Source of the DNA: Ailurus styani
Lineage: Eukaryota > Chordata > Mammalia > Carnivora > Ailuridae
Reading direction: 5' to 3'
DNA: 64,000 nt
Assembly: GCA_002007465.1 (NCBI GenBank)
Contig: LNAC01000347.1
Span: forward strand, 732,765-796,764
The position numbers and the translations under genes are program-made. Positions 1-11,939 of the stretch are shown in pieces (the stretch's first letter is position 1; the number at the start of each line of letters is the position of its first letter). The notes under the pieces were generated by a model. That model was not told the origin of the DNA. It made no database searches and worked only from the letters and a program-made list of their open reading frames with translations.

Positions 1-60
1 ACTATATTGTACACATGAAACTAATGTAACACTATATGTTAGCTATACTGGAATAAAAAT
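1..60 (+). mobile_element. 3' tip of an L1 element, cut by the window edge
   Basis: The segment with ATGAAACTAATGTAACACTA and the following TGTTAGCTATACTGGAAT is the terminal 3' sequence of carnivoran/old L1 elements, ending in an A/T-rich tail. The rest of the element lies to the left of the window. It is in EFHC1 intron 5. Confidence 0.7.
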
Positions 61-415
61 TTAATTTAATTTCAATTAAAATTTTCTCATTTCATCTAAC
101 TGAAATTAATTTCCAAATATATGAGGTTTATTATAGTTCTAAAATTGAATTCTAACTTGGGTTGAAATTAGAAAAATATGGTATAAGATGCCCAGACTTT
201 AAAAATTTGTTAAGACTGACCAGTTTTGATAAGCGTTCCATTTGTGCTTGAAGAAATGGGATTTCTCCAGGAGTTGATGCATATACATATTCATTATATC
301 AATACTGACAGTTCTATTATTTAAATCCTGTATATATGCGTGCTTATTCACTTATCTTTTTGATCTAACAATTGTAAGAAGAAATGTTTTATGTTTGTTT
401 GTTTGTTTGTTTGTT
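61..415. other. Unassigned intron sequence with a (TTTG)n run
   Basis: AT-rich intronic DNA in which I see no exon or recognisable repeat, except a GTTT tetranucleotide run at about 388-412 directly before the SINE. Confidence 0.6.
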
Positions 416-611
416 TTTAAGATTTTATTTATTTATTTTACACAGAGAGAGAGATTACAAGTAGGCAGAGAGGCAGGCAGAGAGACAGGGAGAGGAGGAA
501 GCAGGCTCCCTGCTGAGCAGAGAGCCCGATGCGGGCCTCGATCCCAGGACGCTGAGATCATGACCTGAGCCGAAAGCAGAGGCTTTAACCCACTGAGCCA
601 CCCAGGCGCCC
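416..611 (-). mobile_element. CAN-SINE, young mustelid-type subfamily, ending at an N
   Basis: The reverse complement of a tRNA-derived CAN-SINE: AAGATTTTATTTATT tail side first, then the GTAGGCAGAGAGGCAGGCAG signature, and the tRNA-like head CCACCCAGGCGCCC at the right end. The base after the head is N (612). No target-site duplication can be matched across the element, unlike most young copies here. Confidence 0.95.
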
Positions 612-612
612 N

Positions 613-1745
613 GACTCCTACTATTTTGATGAATTTCTCTATTCTCTCTGCATAATAATGCTATAAATGTTTGTCTTTCTTGTTTTGAAGCCATGTTACT
701 AACTGCATTCAAGTTTAGAATTAGTACATTTTCCTGGTAAATACAATTCTTGCAATATATAATGATCTTCTTTATCTCTAGCAATGCCTTCTGCCTTAAT
801 GTCTAGTGGTATTTTAGTAATATAGCCTTATCCATTTCTTTTGCTATTTACTTGTACATCTTTTTTAACCTTTTTATGTCTCTGTATCTTAAGTATGTTC
901 TTAAAAATAATATTTTTCAAAATTTGTTGTTTTTTAATCTTATCACTTCCTCTTAAGTCATTGTTGTAATGTATTTCAATTCTATCTTGATATTTTTTAA
1001 CTCCCACAAATTCAACATTGTTTTTTTAGTTTGTATAGTCAATGTTTATTTAGATGTACCCACACTTTGCCATTTTCTTCTTCTTCTTTTTATTTTTTAT
1101 TATTTATTTATTTATTTTTAAAGATTTTATTTATTTATTTGACAGAGAGAGATTACAAGTAGGCAGAGAGAGAAAGGAGGAAGCAGGCTCCCCGCTGAGC
1201 AGAGAGCCCGATGTAGGCCTCGATCCCAGGACCCTGAGATCATGACCTGAGCCGAAGGCAGAGGCTTTAACCCACTAAGCCACCCAGGCGCCCTCTTCTT
1301 CTTTTTTTAATCACTTCTTATATCTCAGAGCTTACTTCTGGAATAATTTTCTTTCTACTACAAGTACACTCTAGAATTTTCCTAGGAAGGGTCTTTTGCT
1401 AGTAAAATCTGTTTTGATAGCCTGGAAATGTATTTCACTTTCTTCTTCAAAGACTGTTTCTCTAGGTATTAAATTCTATATTCTTCTCAGCACTTTGAAG
1501 ATATTATTATCCTGTCTTCTGGTAACTGACCTAAGAGGTCAATTGTCACTGTAGCTGCCATTCTGTATGGATAACCTTGTTCTTCGGGGCTGGTTTTATG
1601 ATCTTTCTGAATTTGGTGTTCTTAAGTTTGACTATAACATATCTAGGTATGGATTTATATTTTTACAACATTATTAAGGTATAATAAACTACAATAAGTT
1701 GTATATATTTAGGGTGTACAATTTTGATGTTGTTTAACATTTGTA
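613..1745 (-). mobile_element. Degenerate L1 fragment(s), reverse orientation, holding a SINE
   Basis: Text such as AGCACTTTGAAGATATTATT and TTTGACTATAACATATCTAG is typical of the reversed 5' part of old L1 elements. The last 80 bases resemble a reversed L1 3' end (AAGGTATAATAAACTACAAT). The pieces may be more than one insertion. They are interrupted by the SINE at 1,119-1,293. There is no intact frame. Confidence 0.55.
1119..1293 (-). mobile_element. CAN-SINE, young mustelid-type subfamily
   Basis: The reversed element has the ATTACAAGTAGGCAGAG signature and the CCACCCAGGCGCCC head. It is flanked by TCTTCTTCTTTTT-like duplicated target sequence on both sides, so it inserted into the older L1 debris. 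Confidence 0.93.
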
Positions 1746-2209
1746 TTTACCAAGGGAAAGGCAAGTTTAAAGGATGAAAGCCAGTCTAAAGGATAATTAA
1801 CAGACTTTAAGAACCTAGAACCTTAGGTTCAACAGCTGTGTAGAAGGCATCTGGTGACCTTTTTTTGACAATACTTGTTGTTTTTTAACAACAGAAGTTG
1901 TTTACCACACACTGGTAACCTGCAATTATGTTTAACAAACAAGGAAGTTTTATAATTCCTGAAACTTTAGCTCCATCCATTATAAAAATACAATTTTTAT
2001 TTATCTTAACTACTTAAATGAAGGCCCTGGTAAAGAGAACTTCTGAAAGATACTTCCGTAACTGCCTATTACTGTCCAACACAAACTCTGCCTAGCCACT
2101 GTCTCTTGGATGCCCCCAAACATAACATACTTGTTCCTAATGCTCAACCCTTGCTCTTGTTCTTTCCTACCGTGCACTTTCCCTTTGTTCTCTGCCACTC
2201 TAAATCTGG
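1746..2209. other. Unassigned EFHC1 intron 5 sequence
   Basis: No exon, RNA gene or clear repeat is seen. The short open frames here lack codon bias or similarity that I recognise. Confidence 0.5.
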
Positions 2210-2480
2210 GTCCAATCTCAGTTCTCCCACAAAGCCTTCCTTAATCTAGGTCACATCTCTTCTTCTGAGCTCTGTCTACATGACATAACTAGTTATATAA
2301 TCAGATGATCTGGTACACTTGTGTTATTGTTAAACAGCTTTGTATATTTATATGACTTGTCTCCCCAGTCACTAGAAGTGACTGAAGGACAGAGATTCTA
2401 GGTCTGGAAGTTACACTTTCATTTTATCCTCCACAGAACTTAGAACAAGAAATAGTTCCCTTAGCAAATATTTAACTCTT
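2210..2480 (+). mobile_element. L2 LINE 3' fragment
   Basis: This resembles the end of L2: AAAGCCTTCCTTAATCTAGG, then a 'ctccccagtcactag ... gacagagattctagg' block and a decayed 'acagaacttagaacaaga ... caaatatttaac' end. Old and diverged. Confidence 0.55.
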
Positions 2481-2725
2481 GTTTAATTGAACGTAATTAA
2501 AATTATCCATTGGATAAATAAATGAGATGCTACTTGTTCAACATCACAATTCTAGTTAAAGGAATTATTTAGCTGATGGAAGCTTAGCCTTTTCTGTCAT
2601 GACTAACAATAACTTTCACGAAAAGATATGTTTCCTATCTCTTAAAAGGACCCCACACATGTCACCAGGTTGCCTTTCTACATAACTTTGATGACATTTT
2701 TGTTAAAATTTGAGAAGTTATAGGG

Positions 2726-2806
2726 ACAGCTGGTAGAGTATGAGACTCTTAATCTTTGGGTCATGAGTTTGAGCACCATGTTGGGTGTAGAGACTACTTT
2801 TAAAAA
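2726..2806 (+). mobile_element. Short old CAN-SINE-related tRNA element
   Basis: The sequence GACAGCTGGTAGAGTATGAG, followed by a tRNA B-box-like GGTCATGAGTTTGAGC and TTGGGTGTAGAGACTACTTT, matches the short, head-only carnivoran SINE type, without the CT-rich body of the younger copies. Confidence 0.7.
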
Positions 2807-4442
2807 ATTGGGGAAGTTATAAAAGAGGATGATTATATATTTAAAATTTTAAACACAGGCCATGTTGACACAGCAGAGACAAACATCAAACTCAAGGTTT
2901 CAAGGGGTTCAGTTTCAGTGGTACTTTTATCATGCCTGAATAAATTCCCATTCTTTCTCTTAATCTACTATAAATCTAACATTTGCGTTAGCACTAGATG
3001 GCAGGAATTTCAGGCTCATGTGAGCATTCCGGAAGGCCTAAATTAGTACATTAGTCTCAGTGTTCTAGAACTTTAAGGGGGTTCTACAGGAGGCCAAGTA
3101 TAAGAATACGGTCGACAGCAGCTGGATAATGTTGAACTAGAGATCAAATCCAATTGCTGCTATCTGAGAATGCGAGCTATGTTAGTAATTATTCTCATTT
3201 CTCTAAAAGAGATTTTACCATTAATTCTCTTAGTTTTAAAATGAGGACTATTTTTACTACCTTTTCTTTCCCCCGATCTCATTCTCCTCTACCACACATG
3301 CAACCATTCTAACGTGCAGCTTTTTATGTGTGTACTATGTATATCATTTTGTTTATATTCCACTTTACATAATTATTATTGCATCATACATCTCATTTTT
3401 TTCTACACAGCACTATGCTTTTAAATGCATCAATCTGCTTTCTTTACATTTAGCTATTGCTTGTAATTACTACTATTTATCAAGATATACCTTCACCACA
3501 TTTTGTTTATCTATTCTCCCAGTGACAGAAATCTCCACCTATTTGCCCCCAAGTAACACATCTTTTTTTAAAAAAATACTATATAGGCGAATCGATATGT
3601 GTAGGTGGATTGAATTTAGCCTTCAGACTGCTAATTTGTTTATAACCTCTAACCTCAACTTGTTTATAACCTCTAAGACAAACCTCTTGCACAATACCTG
3701 AAATTTCTTATCTCCTAGCTCCAAAAAAGTAGTGTAAAAAGAAAACCAGCAAAAGTATTTACAGAGTTCTGTCAGCCATCCAAACATGAGAGATGTCATC
3801 ATATGTGACCAAGATGACATTTTGCAAGAGAAAATTCTTAAACCACTAAGTCAATAACCAAAGTAAGTGCACTTAGCCCAGAGAAAGATGGATGGGCAGC
3901 GGGTGTCAGCTGCACATTGTTGCATTCTCCCTCTCCAGTCACTAGGTTATTTTACACCAGCAAAGACAGCAGAGGCTGACACAGTGGGGCCCCACCTCTA
4001 TGAGTCACAGACATGCCTTTTCCATTCTTAAGTTATCCTGCATACAAACTTCCTGTTTAGGAAGTATTGAGGTGAGAAGCAAAATCAGGAAAGAACTTAA
4101 GGAAATGGTAAGCTTTATGAAAACAAGCTTGTTTTAAAAATGCATTAAAAATCTGATATTAAATTGCTTTACTTCAGAAGCCTTGCTCTTCTGCACTTTA
4201 AATGAATTTCCCACTGCTGTTTTGGTTGTTTCCTTGATTTGGGTATCAGTCATCTCCACCAGACCATTTTGGAGGCAAGCCTGGACTGTGGGGCAAGCAA
4301 TGAGGGGAGTTATGGGAAAGCCATTTTTTGAGTACCTATAAGAACACAGCAAGAGCCTCCCAAGCGTAAAAGGAATGATCAAGTAAGTCCTTTGAGATCT
4401 GAAAGATGTCCCAATTATGGAGGATAAACTGAATAAGCATAC
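2807..4442. other. EFHC1 intron 5 proximal part, no further exon seen
   Basis: Both strands were examined for the next EFHC1 exon (rest of DM10 domain 2) and none is visible. Some stretches around 3,200-3,600 look like reversed old LINE sequence, but I cannot assign them. Confidence 0.5.
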
Positions 4443-4635
4443 TTGCATTCTCCACCAAAACCTTTGGCATGCGCTGGCGGTTCATCAGGAGTGGGAAAGG
4501 ATCTCGCCCATCATTTCGTTCATGGACTTCTCGAATTTCCACTGTATCATCCATAAGATAGTAATGAATGATGTAGGTCCGACATTCACCAAACATGCTG
4601 GCTGTATCATCCCAGATTGCATAGAATCGAAGAAC
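4443..4635 (-). CDS. EFHC1: EFHC1 coding exon 5, start of second DM10 domain (residues 242-305)
   Basis: The 193-nt exon encodes 64 residues plus the first base of the next codon, from [10 protein letters not shown] to PKVLVENA. It is the first half of DM10 domain 2, with [20 protein letters not shown] and the [12 protein letters not shown] segment. The acceptor is CAAAG and the donor GTATGC. This is the only phase-1 junction seen, and the overhanging A fits the lysine codon I expect next. The remaining exons (rest of DM10-2, DM10-3 and the C-terminal EF-hand region) are not in the 4.4 kb to the left edge, so they lie outside the window. Confidence 0.96.
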
Positions 4636-4929
4636 CTTTGAGGAACCCAAATTAGTGACTTAAGTAAGAATTCTACAAGTGGAGAGATTAACTTAGGTAC
4701 TTTGGCATTCATATATCAGACGGTGATGGAAAGATTAGCTACAAAGACTATGAAGTAACTCAGACAGTAAAAAAAAAAATTTCACCAAAGATATAAAAAC
4801 ATCTGAAATTATATACCAGATGTCAACAGCTGGAAAGTATTAAATAGCAGGCTTACAAGTTTGTACTGAAAAAGCAGAATTCACTTTGATCCAAAATATT
4901 AGTCAGTGAAAGAGAAGCCGAATTAAAAA

Positions 4930-6735
4930 AGCAATGGACACTATAAAACACTGATGAAAGAAATCAAAGAAGACACCAATAAATGGAGAGATATTTGTGC
5001 TCACAGTAAAAGAATTAATATTGTTAAAATGTCCATACTACCCAAAGCAATCTACAGATTTAATGCAATTCCTATCAAAATTCCAATGGCATCTTTCACA
5101 TAACTAGAACAAATAATTCTAAAATTTGTATGGAACCACAAAAGACCCTGAATAGCCAAAAAACTCTTGAGAAAGAACAAAGGCAAAGGCCTCATACTCC
5201 CTGATTTCAAACTATAATACAACATTATAGTAATCAAAACAATATGGTACTGGCATAAAAACAGACACATAGATCAACGGAACAGAAATGAGAGACCAGA
5301 AACAAACTCACACTTCTATGGTCAATTAATTTATGAAAAATGAGGCAAGAATATACAATAAGAAAAGACAGTCTCTTCAATAAATGGTGCTGGGGAAACT
5401 GTGGACAGCTACATGAAAAGAATGAAACTAGACCACTTTCTCATAGACCACCATACAAAAAAATAAACTCCAAATAGATTAAAGACCTGAAACCATAAAA
5501 CTCCTAGGAGAAAACAGGCAGTAAGCTTGTTGACATTGATCTGAGCCATGTTTCTTTGGATACAGCAAAGGCAAGGGAAACAAAAAAATAAACAAATGAG
5601 ACTACATCAAACTAAAAAGCTTCTATACAATGAAGAAAACTATCAACATAATGAAAAGGCAGTCTGCTGAAAGGGAGAAGATATTTGCAAATCATATCTG
5701 ATAAGGAAGGGATTAACATCCAAAATATATAAAGAACTCCTACAACTCAATAACAAAAACCACAAATTCTTATTTTAAAAAAACTGGCAGAGGATCTGAA
5801 TAGTTATTTTCCCAAAGAAGACACAAATGGCCAACAGGTACATGAAAAGATGCTCAACATTATTAATCATCAGAGAAATGCAAACCAAAACACCAATGTG
5901 GTATCATCTTACACTTGTCAGAATGGCTATCATCTAAGAGACAAGAAATAACAAATGCTGGATGGAGAAAAAGGAAACCTCATACACTGTTGGTGGGAAT
6001 GTAAATTGGTGCAACCACTGTGGAAAACAGTATGAGGTGCCTCAAAAAATTAAAAATAGAAATACCATATGATCCAGCAGTTCCACTACTGGGTAGCCTC
6101 CAAAGAAAATGAAACACCAATTCAAAAAGATATAAGCACCCCATGTGCATTGTAGCATTATTTATAATAGCCAAGATTTGAAAATAACCTGTCCACCAAT
6201 GGATGAACAGAGAGAGAAGATGTGGTTTATATATACAATGGAATATTCCTCAGTCATATAAAAGAATGAAGTCTTGTCCTTTGCAAAAACATGGATGGAC
6301 TTTGAGGGTATATATGCTAAGTGAAACAAGTCAGACAAAGAAAGACAAATACTGCATAATGTCACTTATATGTAGAATCTAAAAAACAACAAAACCAAAC
6401 CCAGCTCATAGATACGGAGAAAAGATTGGTGGTTGTCAGAGGGTAGGGAGCTTGGGGTGCAGGTTGTGGGGGAATGGGTGAAATAGGTGAAGGGGATTAA
6501 GAAGTACAAACTTCCAGTTATAAAATAAATAAGTCATGGGAACATAATGTACAGCATGGGGAATATAGTCAATAATATTATATTAACTTTATAATATGAC
6601 AGATGGTAACTAGACTTATTGTGGTGACAATTTTGCAATGTATTCAATTGTCGAATCACTATGTTGTATACCTGAAGCTAATGTAACATATATCAATTAT
6701 ATCTCAATAAACAAATGAAAAGAAAAAGAGAGAAT
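4930..6735 (+). mobile_element. 5'-truncated L1, ORF2 3' half plus 3' UTR
   Basis: This begins in ORF2 (CCAAAGCAATCTACAGATTT, AATTCCAATGGCATCTTTCA) and runs through the ORF2 C-terminus region (ACACTGTTGGTGGGAATGTA, then a 'gccaagatttgaaaataacc' segment) to the L1 3' tip (CTGAAGCTAATGTAACATAT) and an A-rich tail. Frames are broken by many stops. It is an old L1 in EFHC1 intron 4, antisense to the gene. Confidence 0.9.
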
Positions 6736-7643
6736 AAAGAGCAATGTGCTTTATACAGGGGCTCATATGTATTAATAAAGGTATATGTGAATGGTTTCTA
6801 TATAATTAGTATGGAAAGAATTTTCATTTATTAATCAGTCTTTTTTATCCATCAACATACCTCTTCTAGTAACAGCATCAACAACACAATCTTTAAAGAC
6901 AAAAGAATAACAAATATATGATTGATATAAAAAATGTCCTTAAAAGATAATGTTAGTGCTTGGCAAATTTTTCTGAAATAAAAGGAATTACATATCTGAG
7001 AGAACACCAGCAGCAAAGAAGCACTGAGGATGATCTCCCCATCTTCTCTTGTACAGAAAGGAGAAGACCAAATCTGCCCCCACATACCAACCCACAGTGG
7101 GGAGGACAGGATGGTTGGAACAGAGCTGGAAAACACCTAGACTACTCTGAACTGAGACATTCATATAAAATTTAACAAGAAAGCATCTGTGAAGGGATTT
7201 CTGTGAAATTACTATTTTAACATTAGAAACCTACCTATATGAAAGAGCTTTGAAATTTCCCAATAAATCACTTAGGGTTTCCCAAAGAAGGCTATGAAAT
7301 GAACTCCTACTTGGGACAAGAAGCAGTCAGTTGGAAATGTAAAGTGGGAAGCAGACATAGATCAGGAATTGCTTTAAGATTGAAAAGTTTGGTGGAATTC
7401 CTAAGGCTTAACTCCTTAACAACATGCTTTAACATCCTTAACAACACCCTTTGGGTCTCTAATACAAAACTTGGGCATTCCTGTACCTCTAACTCTAGAT
7501 GAAACCAGAAAGATAGCATTGTCTCCAAATGGCTAAATTATAGATGTAACATTTTAAAACATACATCTACCAGAACAGTTTGCTAATAAACATTCATCAC
7601 ATCTGGAGATGAGCAAAGCCACTGAGGTCCTTATGTCACTTAC
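6736..7643. other. EFHC1 intron 4 sequence, nothing recognised
   Basis: AT-rich sequence leading to exon 4. The open frames at about 6,852-7,528 are short, overlap on both strands and show no homology I know. Confidence 0.5.
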
Positions 7644-7793
7644 TTGTTTGTCAAAGGTGAGAAACTGCTTCAGTTGGTCAAAGTCCGATGGGGTGACATA
7701 CTTACGAAGAGGCTGTTTCCGGAGTTCAGTGTAAGGATCAAGAGCCATCTCCTCTGGTGGATTTAATTCAATTCCTTGACTTTCCAAAAATAC
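7644..7793 (-). CDS. EFHC1: EFHC1 coding exon 4 (residues 192-241)
   Basis: The 150-nt exon encodes 50 residues, from [14 protein letters not shown] to LTFDKQ. It joins the end of DM10 domain 1 to the start of DM10 domain 2, with the conserved linker [20 protein letters not shown]. The acceptor is GATTTAG and the donor is an ideal GTAAGT. Both boundaries are in phase 0, so exons 1 to 4 all join between codons. Confidence 0.96.
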
Positions 7794-8639
7794 CTAAATC
7801 ATGCAAAAGTAATAATGATCATCTTTCTTGAAGCTTCCATAAGTATTAACTAATGGTGTAAAGAGAAGTGTAATAATCGTTTCTATGCCATTGTCCAAAT
7901 TAATCATCAGGTTGCAGTTTGAGGCACATCTTAGCTGCACTAAGCCTCCAACTGACCCAACACTATGATGCAGATAATAACTGATAATTGACGTAAGTAT
8001 TCTATATAATAAAGCTTCTGGGCAATATGCTAACTGGAAGACATGATAGTAAGTAACTGGCTCCAAATATGAATTTAGATCAATTAAATTTAGTTAGGTG
8101 CCCAAGAACAAAGTCCTAGGATTGCTTACATACATCTGAAACCCAACCACAGTTTCAAATAATATGTAATTCATATCAGATATGGAGCAAGCTACACAAT
8201 GGCAAAGTTAAGCTGAAATCAAATTCCCAACTTTCCTACTCACCAAAAACAAGTATCCGATTAAGTCCTCATCTCCAACCCCTCCAAAAAGGAAAAGAAT
8301 CACGGGTTATTTTAGACCAGAAAATACTGTAGCAAAATAGGAGAGACAAACCAAGTACTCAAATCTCACCAGATAAAGTTAGGGAAAGCATCTGAACTTG
8401 ATACAATCTTGTTTAATTTACTAACTCTAAGTAAATAAGAATATTTTCAGGAACTATATCTTTTAATACAACTTGGCATTTTTTCTTCATAAAAGCTGCA
8501 CAACAAGCTGTACTTTTTTTAGTAGTCAGAAAAGAACAATGTCATGGGATCTGTTTACATTCTGGAACTAGAAATTAATCTGAAATCTGGGTTTCTTTGG
8601 GAATTGTGTGATCTGCTTATGGACAATTCAATAGAAAAT
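7794..8639. other. EFHC1 intron 3 sequence, nothing recognised
   Basis: Unique-looking AT-rich sequence between exon 4 and a weak MIR match. No gene or RNA is supported. Confidence 0.5.
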
Positions 8640-8770
8640 ATACAGGACTCAGAACCAAAATATTTGGGTTCTAATATTAGCTCTGCTGCTAACTAGCTTA
8701 TAACCTTAGTATTTAAAGTTTCACTAAGCAGTCTCCAGTATCTTTCAATATTAAATACTGTGATCTCAAT
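8640..8770 (+). mobile_element. MIR fragment (weak)
   Basis: The run 'tttgggttctaatattagctc' followed by a 'tgctgctaactagcttataacc' segment resembles the MIR core, which reads like '...ctctgccactaactagctgtgtgacc'. Strongly diverged. Confidence 0.45.
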
Positions 8771-9817
8771 GTCTATTAAAACTACTGAGCAGGAGATAAT
8801 GACTAACAATATTCTCCTCTCCCTTGAGATGATGTATTAGTGTAGCAGGATTATTGATTGAGGTATTTAATGGGGTTTTTATCCTCTCTGTTGCTTTCAA
8901 CAGATAACCAGGCCCTTTGTTAAATTAACCTTACCTTAGGGATTCTGGCAGGAATGCAGAAGCTTCCTGAAGTTGACTATTCTTCCTGTCTCTTAGAAAA
9001 AGCCTAAACTCTTCGAAGAGATTATTCTGAAGTATCCCAAAAGGAGGGGAGAGAAGGGAACGTCTTCAAAGGCAAGGAGAGAAAAAGGGGGAAATTCTCC
9101 CAGACTGGAAAACAGACACAAGTTGATGGGTCTCAGGAGAGCAAGACTCCACACGTGCGCTTAGGAATGCTTGGAGCACACGTGCAACCAGTCAGGCACA
9201 TGTCTCAGGCATTCAGGGTCTCAGTTTCTGACCTAGCACCAAAGCATCTGGGAGGTGCCCTTGGTCACTGACAGCCTATGGACACTGCCTGTATGACCAG
9301 TTGGCCTGGGTGGGCCTTCTTGTTGTTCTTGGAATTTTTGGCAAAGCTGAGGGTGAATAGAAACAGCAGCCCCGTTGGATGGGGGCTCAAATAGGTTTTA
9401 AGTTATTTTTTAAAACACAAAACAATATTTCCAGCCGACTTGCATATGTGGGGTAGCATTCACAATTGCTATACTACTGGTAATACTCTAATGAAGATAA
9501 TAAATTCTAGATCTCTGATTTCTAGAGTTTATTTTTTTAATGCCTTCATTCTGTCTATACGACCAATGTTTATTTGGAGCAGAGAGAGTGGGTGGGAAGG
9601 GATGGTGGTGTGATATATTTGATTAGATGTGGCTCCTTGTTCAAACTCACACCATAAAGACAACTACCTTCTTTATCTACTCATAGGTCCGGCCCTAATG
9701 AAAACCATCAGATTAGATGTGTATAAATTTGAAACCGTTAAAGGGCCAACTTCTAAGAGATCGATTACTGAAAACATAGTTTAATCTAGTCATCGGTACC
9801 TAAAATCATTAAAATAC
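8771..9817. other. EFHC1 intron 3 sequence, nothing recognised
   Basis: It contains two ACACGTGCG/ACACGTGCA E-box-like words at about 9,152-9,185, which may be chance. No coding or repeat assignment can be supported. Confidence 0.45.
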
Positions 9818-10197
9818 AGTTGATCCTCATCATTCACACATCCTATATTTACACTTTTGCCTACTTGCTAAAATTTTGTAACCTCCAAGTCAATAGTAAT
9901 GGTGCCTCTGTGGTCCTTTGCAGACCACGTCTGAAACGTACATTCCCTAGCTGAGGTCGAATGAGGTGACATTCTGTTTTATGTCAGCTTCTATACTGAA
10001 AAAGTGTCCTTTTAGCGGTCTGCTTAGTGCCACTTTTTCATATCTTTGTGCTTTTGTTGATTTTGCTGTTTAAAATGGCCCCCAACCTTAGTGCTGAAGT
10101 GCTGTCTCATGTTCTAAGTGCAAGGAGGTTGGGATAAGTACTTAACATCACTAAACTGCACATCGAAAGTGGTTAAGGTGGTCACGTTTATGCTAAG

Positions 10198-10270
<73 letters not shown>

Positions 10271-10513
10271 AGAATGTCCATGTGTGAGCTACGCTTCCTT
10301 CAAGCATGAGCCCCAGTGCTGCTGGCCATAAGTTCAATGTTCATGAATCAACAGAATATTTTAAACATGGCATCTTTAATCAGAAACACACATAAAACAA
10401 GGTTATAGAAAACTAACCCCGTATTTCTCCTAGGAGCGAGGGATCCGTAGTTGCTAATAATTAAGGGCTTGTGGTGACTTCCTAGAATAGAACTATCATC
10501 AACAACGAGAGCT
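9818..10513 (+). mobile_element. Tigger7-like DNA transposon (TcMar-Tigger), decayed
   Basis: The left end CAGTTGATCCTCATCATTCA and the right end (reverse complement CAGCTCTCGTTGTTGATGAT) form diverged terminal inverted repeats. The interior TTTGCTGTTTAAAATGGCCC and GTGCTGAAGTGCTGTCTCAT match the family consensus as I remember it. The middle is replaced by a TC/CA microsatellite. No transposase frame remains. Confidence 0.75.
10202..10268 (+). repeat. (TC)n-(CA)n compound microsatellite
   Basis: About 15 TC units directly followed by about 19 CA units without interruption. It lies inside the Tigger7-like element and would be expected to vary in length between individuals. Confidence 0.98.
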
Positions 10514-10553
10514 GGGGCACCTAGGTGGCTCACTCGGTTAAGCGTCTCTCTTT
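10514..10553 (+). mobile_element. CAN-SINE head fragment
   Basis: Only the tRNA-like head is present (GGGGCACCTAGGTGGCTCAC, then a 'tcggttaagcgtct' segment), abutting the right end of the Tigger7-like element. The body is missing. Confidence 0.75.
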
Positions 10554-10559
10554 AGGAGT

Positions 10560-10765
10560 TGACTCACTGCTTTTCTCAGCTCTAGTTTCTTCTGCAGCTC
10601 TAAGCAGCATCTGACATGTTACATACTTGTTTGCTTATTTTTGTCTGCTCCAGACAGAATGTAATAACCTTTATAAGGGCAAGTCTATATATTTGGCACC
10701 TAGAACCATGCTTGGCACAGAGCAGGCACTCGGTAAGTATTTGCTAAATAAACTACTAAATGTAA
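10560..10765 (+). mobile_element. L2 LINE 3' end
   Basis: This shows the standard L2 ending: a 'tgtaataacctttataagggcaag' block, then CTAGAACCATGCTTGGCACA, GCAGGCACTCGGTAAGTATT and a TGCTAAATAAAC tail. Confidence 0.7.
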
Positions 10766-10891
10766 AACATAAGTGAGTGAATTCACAGGAACTCAGTGCA
10801 TGGTAAAAATTAATCACATGTGGTATTTGGTAACATGGGATTAAAGGCACAGAATAATTCAGAAACATATCTTTGCTTCTAGAAACTTTTT

Positions 10892-11081
10892 TTTAAAAGA
10901 TTTTTTATTTATTTATTTGACAGACAGAGATTACAAGTAGGCAGAGAGGCCGGCAGAGGGAGAGGGGGAAGTAGGATCCCTGCTGAGCAGAGAGCCCGAC
11001 GTGGGGCTCGATCCCAGGACCCTGAGATCATGACCTGAGCTGAACGCAGAGGCTTTAACCCACTGAGCCACCCAGGTGCCC
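10892..11081 (-). mobile_element. CAN-SINE, young mustelid-type subfamily
   Basis: A reversed copy with ATTACAAGTAGGCAGAGAGG and head CCACCCAGGTGCCC. A GAAACTTTTT target duplication is seen on both sides (10,882 and 11,083). Confidence 0.95.
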
Positions 11082-11277
11082 TGAAACTTTTTAAACTAAG
11101 ACAAATTCAGAACTGACTTTCTAATACCTACATTTTGTGCTAAAGAAAGGATTCTCTCTGTGGCTATATACATACACATAACTTTTTGAAAAGGTGTCAA
11201 AATCTATACTTATGAAATAGAGGAAATGGAGGGTTCTTCTTGATATAAACAAGCATTCTCCTTTAAAAATTGTTTTA

Positions 11278-11498
11278 GGGGTGCCTGGGTGGCTCAGTTG
11301 GTTAAGTGACTGCCTTCGGCTCAGGTCATGATCCTGGTGTCCTGGGATCGAGCCCCGCATCAGGCTCCCAGCTCCACAGGGAGCCTGCTTCTCCCTCTGA
11401 CTTTCTCCCCTCGCATGCTCTCTCTCACTCTCTCTCCTCAAATAAATAAAATCTTTTAAAAAAATAAATTAAAAAAAATTAAAAAATAAATAAAAATA
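11278..11498 (+). mobile_element. CAN-SINE, complete, older subfamily
   Basis: The forward element runs from GGGGTGCCTGGGTGGCTCAG through the CT-rich tract to AAATAAATAAAATCTT and an A-rich tail. It is flanked by a 14-15 base duplication (TAAAAATTGTTTTA) at 11,264 and 11,497. Confidence 0.96.
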
Positions 11499-11510
11499 AA
11501 AATTGTTTTA

Positions 11511-11904
11511 TTTCAGGAATTCTTTAGATAGCAAGTTTCTCCCAAATATAGCAAGCATGATTTACAGGGAAAGTATGAACTGCACAAAAAATGTTAGGCT
11601 CATATCTGCTAATAAAGGTAATATTACTTTTGTAAATCAAACTTCAGATAAATCGTCCAATGCCTCTTTCATATTTCTATCCCATCAAGAGTGCTATGTC
11701 CCCTATCGTCCACTTGAACTGGCATGGGAACTGGTTTCTTATCAAATGATTCGGCTTTGGTGCAACTTTAATTTTATTTGAATGGATATGTATCCATATC
11801 ATTGTGAAAAAAGTGATGTCACTACACTGTGTTGAAACATAGCAAAGCACACACAAACACCTCGTTAACCTATGTAATAATCCATACAAGACAGATTACC
11901 AGTG
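11511..11904. other. EFHC1 intron 3 sequence, nothing recognised
   Basis: Roughly 390 bases with overlapping short open frames on both strands; no similarity recognised. Confidence 0.5.
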
Positions 11905-11939
11905 TCCTCCTCTTACTCTTATATTTTTCTTCTCCTTTT

